Shown in pieces: positions 41,652 through 53,310 of a DNA stretch of 64,000 nucleotides (the stretch's first letter is position 1; the number at the start of each line of letters is the position of its first letter). The stretch covers positions 5,833,501-5,897,500 of the forward strand of contig JAHQIY010000007.1 of assembly GCA_019054805.1 (NCBI GenBank), given 5' to 3'. The position numbers and the translations under genes are program-made. The notes beneath the pieces are model-generated. The model saw only the letters and a list, made by a program, of their open reading frames with translations, searched no databases and had not been told where the DNA came from. Source of the DNA: Brachionus manjavacas. Its lineage: Eukaryota; Rotifera; Eurotatoria; Ploima; Brachionidae.

Positions 41652-44600
41652 TTAATTATTTATTATTAAATTAATTTTATTTTTGTAATTATTGATAGCG
41701 AAAGGCAAAACACTTGAAATGAGTAAATTTACCGACAAAATTATCACAGTCAGTGGATAAGAACAACTCTGAGGTATTATTGAAATATTAACAATACCAG
41801 TGAAAACATTGGCTATCAAGAAAATTGCCAAACCAACAAACTTCGAATCCGCAATTCGATAGAAAGAGTGTGTTACATCGAGCAAGGCATTCAAAATGTT
41901 ATCCATTTCAACTTGATTTAAAAATATGGTTCTTTTTAGCAATTTTTTTAAAAGCTGAACTGTTAAGATATTTCCGAAGACAAGAATCGACCATAGAAAG
42001 CATGCTGTCGTAAGCTTAAAAAATGATTGAATTAAGTTTAATTAATTAATAGGTTTTTGTTCGAGTTATCAATTCAAAGTTTGATTACTCGGATGCTTTT
42101 AGTTTATAAATAATGGAAAACTATAAATAACGTTCTTTCGTTCTTAACTTTAATTTATTTATCTTATTTTACTTTATTATTATTTTATTTTTTTTTATCT
42201 CATTTTATTAACTTTAATTTTATTTTTTTTTTTTTTTTTTTTAATTTATTCTGAAGGAGCTCTAGCTCGGTACAGAAAACAAATAAATAAATAAATAAAT
42301 AATAAAATTTTTGAAAATTTATGCTTTTCGAATTTACTTTTAAATGATTTTAGAATAGAGAAAAAATTACCTTTATTTTTAAAATATTAAATATCTTTGC
42401 GTTTTTTTTTTTTATTTCCAATATATTTAATTGAGAAAAAAAACAAAAAGCTTTAAATAATTAATTAGTTAGTATTGTTCATTTAAAAATTTAGAAAAAA
42501 TTGACATAAAATAATTTGGACAGGACATAGTCAATTTAATCTTGGAAATTATTGGACTAAAAATAAATATTTTGGCAATGCAGGTGATTTTTAAAAATAT
42601 CTCGAGTAATGATCAAGATAAGACTATTTTTAGTATTATATTCATTAAGACTTTGGGTTGACATACTGATAGAAAGTTACAATTTTCTAATTTATGATAT
42701 TTTTGAATTCAGCCCGTCGAAATCTTTTAAAAAATATCCTTTATTTTAATTTTTAATTTTTTTTCTTTTTGTTCCATTGTCTTTTATATAAATTTGAATT
42801 TCTTGTTCAAATTAAAAAAATATTTAACTTTTGAAGTATAAATCTTTTCACTCAAAAAATATATTAAATTATTTTAAATAACAAATTAGACTTTCGAAAT
42901 TATTGAATTGTTAAATTTAGGTTAAAAACTTAAATAAGATAAGCTACAAAATAATTATTCAGATATTCAAATAGATTTGAGATAAATGTAAATTAAAACA
43001 TGAAAATATTCAAATAAATTATTTAAATATTACCTAAATTTAAATTTTTAAATTAAATTCAATTCAACTTGAATACCATTCTTCAATTTACTTTCAATTT
43101 AGAATTTTAATTTTAATCATTTAGTTTTCGAATAAATATTTAATTGTATTCTGTTTGAATATTCCATACCGGATTTAAAAAGAATTTCAAATATGGTCTC
43201 ATTATGACTATAAGTTTAGAATTGTGAACAAATTTTCGTGAGCAAAAAAAATTAAAAATAACGACATGTCGGTAAATTCGAGCAGATACGTTAGATTAAA
43301 ATATTAATTTACTTTACAAAACGCATTAAATTTACCAGATAAAAAAAATCACACAGATTTGTCCGCAAAATTAAAAAAGGGGAACAAAATAAATAATATT
43401 TTGATAAAAAAAATCAACAGTTGAAATTAAATATTTTTTTTAGCAAACACTAAAACTTTGTAACAAACCACTATTCCTATGTGAACAAGAAATTGAGTGG
43501 GTAGACAAATTTAAATATTTGGGTGTAATTGTAAATGGTAAATGCTACAGTAAAGAACACCAAAGAGAACGTAGACTTAGCACATGGAGAGCATTTTATT
43601 TACTTAAAGAAATCTAGATATTAATAGCATGCAAACCCACAACTAAAAGCTCACTTGTTCAAAACATATTTAAGGCCAATTATGTATTATGGAATAGAAA
43701 ATTGTAAAATCAGTAGAACTGAGAGAAAGAATATCCAAATAATGGAAGGGCTAATGATTAAGCAGATGCTTTTGTTAGGGAAAAAATCAAAGACGACAAA
43801 CCTACTATAGGCACTCAACTTGGAACCAGTTAACTCAAAAATAAGTAAAACAAAACTGAGCTTTATAAGAGACGCCTTGAAAATGAATTTCAATCTATAT
43901 TACTCGAAAAAAATGAAAACAAAATTAATCGACCAAATAAATTCATTAAAGAAATTAAAGATAAATTAGGATCGTGTCAGTTATTAGACAAAGAAGTGAT
44001 AGACGAGAAACTTAGAGAAATCAAGCTTGAAGATAGGAAAAACAGTCAAAATGGAATTTGTGAATCGATAAAATACTGTTTGGAAAGCCTTAAAGAAAGA
44101 ACCACTGAATTAAAAATACTTGTTAGAATTCACTTTTTTTGTAGTTTTACAATAAAAATGTCTAGGAAACTTAATACTTTTATCTAAAATAATCAAGACC
44201 ATAACATGAACAACTTACTGACTTAGACTTAGATTTGAAACGGTTTTTATTAAAATTTTTTTTAATTAACACAAGTCTTACTTAATGAAATTTCTTTGCG
44301 AATTTTAGAATAATAATGAAAAAACTAGATCGTATACTGAATTTATCAAAGTTAAATTCAAAAAATTAATAAATCATTAAATCTAAAATTTTGATTTTGA
44401 TTTGTTCTTTCGTTCTAAAATTCACATTTCTCATTTTAAATACTTGTATAAAATTAATAAAATTTTTAATTATTACAGTATGAAATATGAAAGACAAATT
44501 GCATATTCTTCTTGATATATCTTGAATGAAGAATGAACTCAGATGAGTTAGAACAAAGAATAGTATTGAATAGATGACCAGAAAAACACCACATCTAATT

Positions 44601-45854
44601 GAAACTGAGTGTATAAATCGGGCCGAATTCTCTCTAGTCAAAAAAAATTAATTTTTATGTTAAAAAATTTTTTTAAATTAAAACATACTTTTTATTTAGT
44701 ACTTTTCTTAAATGAAAGCATACTGCCTCGGACAAAAAATACATAGAAGTATATCCAACAGTACTGTATATTCCTTCTTTATTTTTATCAACATAAGTTT
44801 TCCGTTGTCCATAATATTCCAAAAGATAATCGGTTTTGTAAGTTAGTATCCACTGGTAAAAGCTTCCAATCAATATTGATAGAATGAAGGCTCGTTTAGC
44901 GCTATTTTTAATGAATATGTCAAAAAAGCTCGAAAATACCTGAAAAAAATTGAATTAAAGAGTAAAATGTCAGCTTTTAAATTTTTTTAATACTTTGACA
45001 AAAAATATTGTAAAAAAAAAATTCCAATGAACTCCATATTCATTTATATTAACACTGTAGCCAAGAAGTTTCAAGGATGCGTATCTAATAACACCCAAAA
45101 TAAAAAGGACACTTGACTTTTTTATAGTATTGTGAACATTAATAAAAAATTTTGTTACATTCCTAATTTTAAACATTAATCCAAAGACTATAATTTTTTT
45201 ATTTAATTACACTTTTTCTATCTCAGGCTCAGTGCTCATATTTCTAATCAGTCTCATTGCATGACAAATAATAAAATATCCAACTCCAATGTCCATTAAT
45301 GAAACTCCGAATTCGTGAGTCTTTGCTTTTTGCATTGAAAAATAAGGAAAATCAACTGCAAGAATACAATCACTTGTAATAAAAAAAAGCAATGTTCTGA
45401 ACATATTGACACTCAGACGGATTATTTTTGTATCCAGATTGGTACTTGCAGGTACAAGTTTTAAATAACTCATGTTTGCTTTAATCGTGATTGATCTCGG
45501 AACGATACTTGAAAAAAAGGCCAAAAATACCAAGCTGATCCATATGTATACTTTCCATATTTTGTTTGTCATAGATATTAATACTATGGGAACTTGAAAT
45601 GTCAAAAAATCAAATTTGAACAAACGCCTTTAATTTTATGCCGTAAGATAACGAGTTTCTTTTTAAATTAGTACTTACCAGAATATTTTATTTAATTGGT
45701 ATTCTTCAAGAATACTGTTCGCTCGATTAGAATTTTCAACACAAAAGAATCTTATCTTTAAAAAAATATTCAAAATGCATAGTAAGCTGTATGTTCCCAG
45801 TAGAATAATGAAATCAATCACATCGGCTCTTATAAAATTCGCATACAAATCCAT
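41652..45854 (-). CDS. PIGW: PIGW/GWT1 inositol acyltransferase, copy B
   Basis: Six exons: 45854-45679, 45627-45211, 45162-44994, 44939-44689, 44633-44477 and 42014-41652; GT-AG throughout, phases match, 510 aa. Exon boundaries and phases are the same as in copy A, and exon 3 is 169 nt in both. Diagnostic stretches: DCILAVDFPYFSMQKAKTHE with [59 protein letters not shown] and a C-terminal [19 protein letters not shown], all multi-pass membrane segments. The catalytic Asp/Lys pair is present. Role as for copy A: acylation of inositol in GPI precursors at the ER. Introns 1-4 are 48-55 nt; intron 5 is 2,462 bp and contains retroelement pieces. It appears intact, so the window carries two apparently working genes for a normally single-copy enzyme. 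Confidence 0.9.
42165..42303 (+). repeat. LINE hairpin 3' end in PIGW-B intron 5
   Basis: TTTATCTCATTTTATTAAC, a T run, then CTGAAGGAGCTCTAGCTCGG and TACAGAAAACAAATAAATAA. It contains the perfect palindrome GAGCTCTAGCTC less its centre. It is at nearly the same distance from exon 6 as the related 3' end in copy A. Confidence 0.75.
43448..44190 (+). pseudogene. Retroelement relic (RT C-terminal region)
   Basis: The plus strand reads CNKPLFLCEQEIEWVDKFKY then LGVIVNGKCYSKEHQRERRL, the W...FKYLG.I..... pattern after the RT domain of RTE/R4-like retroelements. Further pieces in shifted frames include LYKRRLENEFQSILLEKN and KEVIDEKLREIKLEDRKN. It is unlike the other LINE families in the window. 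Broken by stops and shifts; it lies in intron 5 of PIGW copy B. Confidence 0.55.
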
Positions 45855-46995
45855 TTAATAAATTTAAATTTAAACACAAAAAATTAAGATTCAAATTTTT
45901 TGGATCAATTTTTACTAAAAGCAAACTCATTTTTCTTAACGACAAAAAATTTGAAAAAATAAAACTAATTATGTCTGCGAGAATCAACAAATATTTCAGA
46001 TTAAATTATTATATATCTACCTTGAAAAAAAAAGTAGATTTTTTAATTTTTTATTTAAGTTAATTTTTTTTTTAAATTTATCAGTGATTTACATTAAATT
46101 TTATTTTTATGTTTTTATTTTTAGTTAGTTAATTGATCAATATTTAAATTTCTTTATATTTATTAAAAAAATTTTATTCAAAAGATATTTTCATTAATGC
46201 AAATAAAATAGATTAAACTTCGAGAATAAGCTGTAAAAATAAATTTTTGATTTAATTCTTTTACCTAATTATTCGATTTAACTTTTTTAAATTACGAGTT
46301 TGTTGCCATGGTATATTTATTATTTAATATTTTAAATTGTTTTTGAATTTAACTTAATAAGCTTATTTTTACATTGTCCTCTTAAACTAGCGTTCATGCG
46401 TATTAATATTTTTGCAATTTTTTTTAATTAAGAAAAAGAAATATTAAAGGGAAATAGGAGATAGTTTAATTCAATTCAGTTTCAAAATTTCGACATGTTC
46501 TTATAGACCGAATTAAATAATAAATTTTTTAGGAATATTAAAAGGACTTTTACAAATAAGAAAATCAAAAACTTAATTCTTTTATGATAAACTAAAATAA
46601 AATTGAATTAAATAAAAATCTAATTTTGAAAAGTCACCGGGAGTATTTTTTTGAAATTAGAAATTAAACTAAACCTAATCAACTAAATTTATAATATTCC
46701 ATAAAGGGCTATTCGTTTCCGACGGCCACCTTCTTCTGGAAATGAGTGGAATTGCACCTTTTTAAAAAAATGAATTAAACTGACAAAAAAACTACATATG
46801 ATGACAAATAAATTAATTGACTGATAAAATAGTGATTTGAGTGACAAAAATACTTTTTTGACTTATTAATTATTTTTACAACAAATTAATGATTTTGAGG
46901 TGACAATAAAAATCAAAATCTTGAACTATAGCACCAAAATCGGAAGGAAGTTCCAGACGATTATGACAAACTGTTTTTTCCAAATCTCATCATCA
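45855..46995. other. Intergenic AT-rich DNA upstream of PIGW copy B
   Basis: It should contain the PIGW-B promoter on the minus strand. There is no supported gene, RNA gene or repeat. Confidence 0.35.
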
Positions 46996-47004
46996 AGCTA
47001 TAGT

Positions 47005-47349
47005 GACAATGTGAACTATTAGTACAAAAATTACAGTCCAAAAAGTAAAAACGCTATAATTTTTTTTCTAATCGTGAAAAAATGGTTCTGTAAACAGTAG
47101 AATAATGTACAAATTTTTTAGACACGAATACCAAGCTATGCAAAAACTCTGCATTTTTCTGTAAAATGCACACCATCAAAAAATATATGTTTAATATATG
47201 CAATAAATTCCAGAGTTTTTGCAGAGCTTGGTATTCGTGTCTAAAAAATTTGTACAATATTGTACTGTTTACAGAACCATTTTTGCACAAAAAATTAAAG
47301 CGTTTTTACTTTTTGTACTGTAATTTTTGTACTAATATTTCACATTGCC
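47005..47349. mobile_element. Foldback MITE with 9-bp target duplication
   Basis: The ends are GACAATGTGAACTATTAG and (reverse complement of right) GGCAATGTGAAATATTAG; the arms pair over about 150 bp (AGTAAAAACGCT, TGGTTCTGTAAACAGTA, TTTTTTAGACACGAATACC). The identical 9-mers AGCTATAGT at 46996-47004 and 47350-47358 flank it. Nine-base duplications with long arms are typical of Mutator-like MITEs. The open frames inside on both strands simply reflect the palindrome. Confidence 0.88.
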
Positions 47350-47437
47350 AGCTATAGTCAACTATGAGAAAACGTCACAGTTTAAGTTCATTCCTTACAA
47401 TCTTAGAGAACTACATTATTAAATAGCTTAATTAGAA

Positions 47438-47708
47438 TTAAAATAAAATAAAATAAAATAAAATAAAATAAAATAAAATAAAATAAAATAAAATAAAATA
47501 AAATAAAATAAAATAAAATAAAATAAAATAAAATAAAATAAAATAAAATAAAATAAAATAAAATAAAATAAAATAAAATAAAATAAAATAAAATAAAATA
47601 AAATAAAATAAAATAAAATAAAATAAAATAAAATAAAATAAAATAAAATAAAATAAAATAAAATAAAATAAAATAAAATAAAATAAAATAAAATAAAATA
47701 AAATAAAA
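47438..47708. repeat. Pentanucleotide microsatellite (AAAAT)n
   Basis: About 54 perfect or near-perfect tandem AAAAT units, ending AAAATAAAAATAAAACC. By far the longest simple repeat in the window. Its copy number should be highly variable and hard to assemble. Confidence 0.97.
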
Positions 47709-48349
47709 ATAAAACCTATCTATAAAATTTATTATTTTGTCAGTGCAAAATTATTAAAAAGTCATTTCAATATATATATTTTTCAGTCGTTTAGTTTTTT
47801 TGTCAGAATAATTAGTTTTTTATAGCCAGCTAAATTAGATTAAATTAGTCACCACTTATATTTATTTTTGAAAAAAATTAAATCTGTCGCCCCCAAAAAA
47901 TTTAAGCCTAATTAAATTTGGATCATTTTTCTCTTTTATGAAATATTTTATTATTTATTTTTTTTTTGAGTGTTTTGCCAAAATAAAAAAACAAAAATTA
48001 ATTTGATAATTGTTTATTGTCAAACGGTTTTGTTTTAATTTAAAAATGTTGCGTAAATGCAACACTATTGTACAACATCTAAGTTACATTAACTTTAATT
48101 TTACATACCACTCATCAAATCATTACTGTATTTTTATTCTACTTCAATCATTAAATTTATTAATCACAATCAATATAGTTCTCTACTTAAAAAAGATAGT
48201 CGAAAAAAAATTAAATACTTAATAAATAGCTCAATACTTAAATACTTTTCACATGTCACCTCTTACAATTTATCAATTTTTAATTGTCTTTTTATTTTAT
48301 TTTAACTTATTTTAATTTTTCTTATATTTTTTCTTTACATTTTTATTTT

Positions 48350-48425
48350 ATTTTTTTTTAATCTGAAGGAGCTTTAGCTCAGCACAGATAAAACAAATAA
48401 ATAAATAAATAAATAATAAAATAAA
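48350..48425 (+). repeat. LINE hairpin 3' end with long AAATA tail
   Basis: TCTGAAGGAGCTTTAGCTCA then GCACAGATAAAACAAATAAA and further AAATA units. A member of the family at 23401, without recognisable coding sequence upstream. Confidence 0.7.
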
Positions 48426-49089
48426 TAAAAAGGAAATAAATTGAGAAGCAAATAAATTAAATTCATAATGTGTGATATTAAAAGTCATTTAAAAAATATC
48501 ACTTTTAACAGTGCAGAAAAATTCTAGACAATAAATCAAAACCCAGAATCGAAAAATTTTAATTTTGTAAATTTTGAAATCAAACCGTTTTGAGTAGACT
48601 TTGAAAATATTTAACATAATTTGCATGTTATCAAGTATTAATTTTTAAAGCTTTTGATTAATCAAAACAATTAGATCTAAAAAGTTTAATAGGAGTTATT
48701 TAATCAATCAAGTTTTGATTTAAAATTAAAAAAAAGATGATCCTATCAGACTGGGTTAGCTAGACTTCTACACAACTCATTGAAACATTGAAAATTAATC
48801 TTGCTATGACGTCCTTTGCTAAAAAATTTTGCCAAAATAGAATTATATAATTAATGCAGAATCAGCTTTAAAAAAGTCTTCTAGAAATAAGCCTGACTGA
48901 GGCACTCGGGTGGGTGATATTCTCCACAAATTTTTTTCATTTTTACAAATTTTTAATGAGACTTCTTTTCAAAATTTGTCGAACTTTGACCGAAATTAAT
49001 TAACAAAAAAAGAAAAGTCGGCACTAAAGGCTTCTTTTGATAAATCAAGAATACCTTTAGTTTTAAATTATATATAAATTCAGATTCTA

Positions 49090-50115
49090 ATGAAAAAAAA
49101 TATCAAATTGAAAAAAATGTTTCTTTCAATTTTGGTTGTTGTTAAAGAAGTTTTGTTCAATTGCTTACGTATCCTGGCTATTTTAACCAGCATTCTTAAT
49201 ATCATTGTTTTTCTCAATCCGATGCTAAAGGATTCTACCTATCGACTTCTTCTTATTAGTTCAGTGAATGATTTGGTCTATTCGTTAATGGTAGCTGTGT
49301 TGTTTTTGATCCGAGAACCTTTCTGTGTCCTTTTTTGCTCACCAAACAATCAATACTTGCGCTTTCTACTACATATCATGATAGAAGACTATTTTACAAG
49401 CTGTTTATTCATGATCAACATCCTAATCGAACTTCTTCAATCATTCAAAAGACTTGTTGTTATTTCGAACAAAAAAAACTTGGAACATTTTTCAATGTCC
49501 AGTGCCATGATAGCAATTTTTCTCATATCATTCACATTTTACAGTCCCGTTATTTTCCTGAACAGGATTGTGTACGCGAACAGCACAGATGAATATGTAG
49601 TTGAGTCTACTGATTTTGGACGGACAAAATTTGGTCGATTGATTCCATTTTTTTTGTCACTAATTCGCCTGGTTTTGGCCACACTGGTCCTTTTTGTGAT
49701 AAATATATTGACTTTTGTCCGCTTTAGGAAATACTTCAACCGAAAGTCATTTTTGAATGAGCAAAATTCAGCTACAAACTCAACAAATCTTTTTTCATAT
49801 GGAACGAGATCAGGCCAAAAGAGTAGTAATTTTCGAATGTCCATAAAAGCAAGCAAAAACATCACTTTGATGCTGATTTCAGTGTCAGTTTTGTTTTCAC
49901 TGGGAACCATGCCGTTTGCGCTCTATTATGCGTTTAGAGATTTTTTTGAGGTGAAACAAGAATACCAGTTGATGATGTTTAATTTTTCTGCTTTCTGCTT
50001 GCATTTATTTATTATTGTTAAGCTTTTCATTTATTATTGTTTTAATAAAATGTATCGGAAAATATTGAGCAGTCAATTAACTTCTTGTTCTAGACATTTT
50101 TCATTTAGAAATTAA
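49090..50115 (+). CDS. Rhodopsin-like seven-helix receptor
   Basis: An intronless frame of 341 aa with seven hydrophobic segments at about 10-45, 52-78, 88-118, 132-158, 184-214, 254-278 and 292-316. After helix 3, SFKRLVVIS stands where DRY-type motifs lie (the Asp/Glu is missing). Helix 7 has KLFIYYCFNKMYRKIL, the usual NP..Y-like end of small invertebrate orphan receptors with the Pro replaced. One N-glycosylation site (NST) precedes helix 5, and there is a long Ser/Asn-rich third loop. The sequence resembles peptide/FMRFamide-like or worm chemoreceptor classes; the ligand is unknown. No neighbour suggests a partner. The start could be either of the two N-terminal Mets; the first is given. 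Confidence 0.8.
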   Translation: MKKNIKLKKMFLSILVVVKEVLFNCLRILAILTSILNIIVFLNPMLKDSTYRLLLISSVNDLVYSLMVAVLFLIREPFCVLFCSPNNQYLRFLLHIMIEDYFTSCLFMINILIELLQSFKRLVVISNKKNLEHFSMSSAMIAIFLISFTFYSPVIFLNRIVYANSTDEYVVESTDFGRTKFGRLIPFFLSLIRLVLATLVLFVINILTFVRFRKYFNRKSFLNEQNSATNSTNLFSYGTRSGQKSSNFRMSIKASKNITLMLISVSVLFSLGTMPFALYYAFRDFFEVKQEYQLMMFNFSAFCLHLFIIVKLFIYYCFNKMYRKILSSQLTSCSRHFSFRN

Positions 50116-50609
50116 TTAATTTTTTTCTCATAAAGCTTCCTTTATTTTTAAAATAAAATAAATTTAAGGCCAAAATTTTTGATTTTCAATTCTTCGATAA
50201 ATTCGAGGATTTAACAGAAACCTATTTAGATATTTTAAAAGGTATAGAAAATTTGCTACAGTGGACATTTATTGTAGATTAAATTAAAAGCATAAATCTT
50301 GTTTCAAGTCTTTACCAACAAAGAAATAGCTAATAAATAAAAGTTAGCTTTAAGTAATATTAATAAAGAATTGTGTAAACTTTCTTCAATGGTCCAAACA
50401 AAAAAAAGCCAAATAAAAAACTTGTCTGTTAATAACTCTAAGATCCTCTTTAGGAAATATTTTTTTTTACCAAAGAGAAACAGATAAGAAAAATTATTTA
50501 ACAATTAAAGGTCGCTTTTTAGACTTTTTTTGAAAATTTGCTTTCCATTTAATCAAAATTCAAAAAATAATTTTTAAATTTAATTTTGTTTAATTTTTTG
50601 TAAAGTGCT

Positions 50610-50960
50610 GCTACGATACCTTGAATTCACCATGTTTTACGTAAATTATGGTAAATTCACGATATTTTATCATATTTACCGTAAAATATGGTAATCTAAA
50701 AAAGGGTATTTTTCGTAAAATAACCTTAATTGTCGTAAATTACCGATAATTATTGTAAAATTCAGTGAAAAAAAATTCCAAAATTTCTCGAAAAAAACCG
50801 ATTTTCATAAAAAAATTTTTTTTTTTGAATTTTTGAAAAAAGAAAAAAGTTAAAATTTGATTGAATTTTTTGACGAAAATTTACGTAAATTTCGGTAAAT
50901 TTTTGTAATAAAAGCGAAAAATGGTAAAAATTAAAAAAAAAGGAAAAATGAATTTTTTAT
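50610..50960. repeat. TTACGTAAATT-rich repeat
   Basis: It contains TTTTACGTAAATTATGGTAA, then TTTACCGTAAAATATGGTAA and further inverted TTACGTAAATTTCGG copies, like the repeat at 4945-5485. The left part reads GTGCTGCTACGATACCTTGA, similar to GTGCTTCTACGACTTGA inside the MITE at 27401-27840, which points to a shared element family. Confidence 0.5.
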
Positions 50961-51175
50961 TATTACATTCAATTTTTTTTAAACAAACTATGAAAATTAA
51001 TATTTAAATATTTAAGTACGAACATATTAAATTATTTTATTAAATAATGAAATTATCAAAAATCATATATTTAAGGCTTTATGAAAAAAAGATATACAAT
51101 CAGAATTATATACATAGATATACAAAGTTAATTATCACTTAAGTCAAAATATCACTAAAGTAAACTTATTGGGCA

Positions 51176-51560
51176 CCTGCTACTGGAACAATTCTTGTTC
51201 TCAAATTTTATCAACTATTTTTTGACCAAATCGAAAACTTGTTCACCTATTATTAAATTTTTTCATCTATTTAGAAAATAGCTAATGTAATAATGTAATT
51301 TTTTAATGTAATGATAAAAAAAAAGATTGAAAAAATAATTACATGGAAAATTTAAAGTTGAGCGGAGTAGGTAATTTTGCGAAATAGATGAATCTATGTT
51401 CCCCAAAGTCAAACACTTAAAGGCTGAAGAATTTATCTTAATTTTTTTTAATTTTTTTAATTTAATTTAATATCAAAAAAATTAGGTAAACCAAAAGTTC
51501 ACAAAACCTGAGAACAAGAATTTTTCGGATAATAAGTGAACTATGGTTCACCTAACCAAC
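51176..51560 (+). mobile_element. MITE-like element, copy 1 of an inverted pair
   Basis: The outer parts are inverted (AATTCTTGTTCTCAAATTTT on the left; AAACCTGAGAACAAGAATTT on the right). The interior 51256-51445, including AGTTGAGCGGAGTAGG and CCCCAAAGTCAAACACTTAA, reappears in reverse at 54470-54650. No coding capacity. Confidence 0.65.
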
Positions 51561-51687
51561 TTGACTTAGTTTTTCAAAGATTGAATATAAACTTTAATCT
51601 AAATAAATTATTTATCTATTTTTTTCTTTTTGTTAATTTTTTTTAATGTTATTTGACCTTATTTTTAGTTTTTTCATATGTTTTTAT

Positions 51688-51733
51688 TCTGAAGTAGCAT
51701 TTCCTCGGTGAAAAATAAATAAATGAATAGATT
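51688..51733 (+). repeat. LINE hairpin 3' end, diverged
   Basis: TTCTGAAGTAGCATTTCCTC then GGTGAAAAATAAATAAATG; an aged copy of the AAATA-tail family. Confidence 0.5.
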
Positions 51734-52019
51734 AGAAGTTTTTTAATTCCTAAATCTAAAGAAAAGCGTTTATTTTTAAGAGAAAGCTGGTCCATCATGC
51801 TATGCTATACAAAACTTTTTCAAGGATCTTTCATGATATTTGACTTGTGGGTGATAAAATTTTAATTGAATTGTAATATTTTTCTATAAATTTTATTAGA
51901 ATTTGAACAAGGGTTTAGGATTTATTAAAAATTTATTAAGAAAAAATTTTTTCTTCCTATATTGTTCTTATTCTCCAATTTTTTTTTAATAATAAAATAA
52001 AATAAACGATATCTAATTT

Positions 52020-52160
52020 TACATTTACATTCTCTAGCAATATCCAATAAATCGTATTCATTTGTTCGCTTATCCTCGATCAAAACACAGCTTTGGGGCA
52101 TAAAAACACCATCTCGTCCATTTTAAAACATTTCGGGCTGAATCCACATACTCTAAAGAT
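52020..52160 (-). pseudogene. Unidentified coding-like relic
   Basis: The minus strand reads GRDGVFMPQSCVLIEDKRTN then EYDLLDIAREC with no stop across about 35 codons, and is richer in G and C than its surroundings. There is no start and no splice partner was found. The family was not recognised; probably a gene or transposon remnant. Confidence 0.25.
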
Positions 52161-52954
52161 TTTTTTTAAGCCTTGAATTGGAATCAAAATTAAAGTTTTT
52201 AAAGTTTAATGCGACATTAAACTTCTAAAATAACTTAAAATCTCTTTTATAATTTTATCTTTATCTTTTATCTTTTTTATAATTTTTTCTAATCAATTTA
52301 GAAATGCACTGGATCAAATATAAAGTTATAGAAAAAAATTTATTTTTCACAAAAATCTCAAGCTTTAATGTCGCATTAAGCTTAAAAACCTTATTTTTAT
52401 TAGAACTTAAAACATATCTTTAGTGCAAAATATTTTTCAACTTCTATAATTAAACCTTTTATGTATAAAAAGTAAACTTAGTCTACTTATAAATGCTTTA
52501 AATCTAAAATACTTCAACATTTGTTTGTTAATCAACAAACAGTTAAAAATACTTAAGAATTATTTAAGTCTGGACCGAGTTATTCAAAAGTTTTGCCAGG
52601 GCATTGTCAATTTTTGAGCAAAATAGTAAAATGAAAGTGCATATTTCATTATCATCAAAATTTACAAAAATCACATTGCAGGACATTTGCAAACACTGGA
52701 TGCATCAGCTAAAAACAAGTAAATAGCAACAAATATTGGGAAAAATAGTTTCCATGTTGTTTATTTTGAAGAAAAATATTAAGTAATACCAGATAAATTT
52801 TATAAATGAAGCACAATAATTTTCAGTATTTGTTTCATGGTTGGGAGAAATTTGTTAATTCTTGAACCGTGAATGGTGAAAGAACATTTGGATTTTTTTA
52901 TCCAAGAGTTACGATCAAGAGATTTACGCTGAAATTTGCAACATTTAAGCATTC

Positions 52955-53310
52955 GGGGTTGTGAAGCTCATTTCAATTCGATCGTTTCAATTCAGAAAAA
53001 CTTGAATAACTTTTTTACTAAAAGAGATAATTCAGTTCTGTAAAATGCTTGATGGTTAAGCAACTTTGCTTAATCCAAAAATATATGTCTGCAAAAACTA
53101 TGCAATGAAATTGCACACTTGATTGGAATACTTTTTAATGGCGTGCAAAATGGAGAAAATTGCAAAGTATTTTGCAGACTTATTTTTCTGCATTAAGCAA
53201 ATTTGCTTATAATTAAGCATTTTACAGAACTGAATTATCTCTTTTAGTAAAAAAGTTATTCAAGTTTTTCTGAATTGAAATGATCGAATTGAAACGAACT
53301 TCACAACCCC
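52955..53310. mobile_element. Foldback MITE with 9-bp target duplication
   Basis: The arms begin GGGGTTGTGAAGCTCATTTC and (from the right) GGGGTTGTGAAGTTCGTTTC and pair for about 125 bp. The 9-mers TAAGCATTC at 52946-52954 and 53311-53319 are identical. The interior (GGCGTGCAAAATGG; AGTTCTGTAAAATGC) is shared with 29335-29605 and, loosely, with 47005-47349. Duplication length and long arms suggest a Mutator-like MITE. Confidence 0.88.

Noticed and set aside
47054..47357. Open frames on both strands
   Set aside because: They mirror each other because the DNA is a foldback MITE.
49539..49910. 123-codon minus-strand frame
   Set aside because: Shadow of the seven-helix receptor on the other strand.
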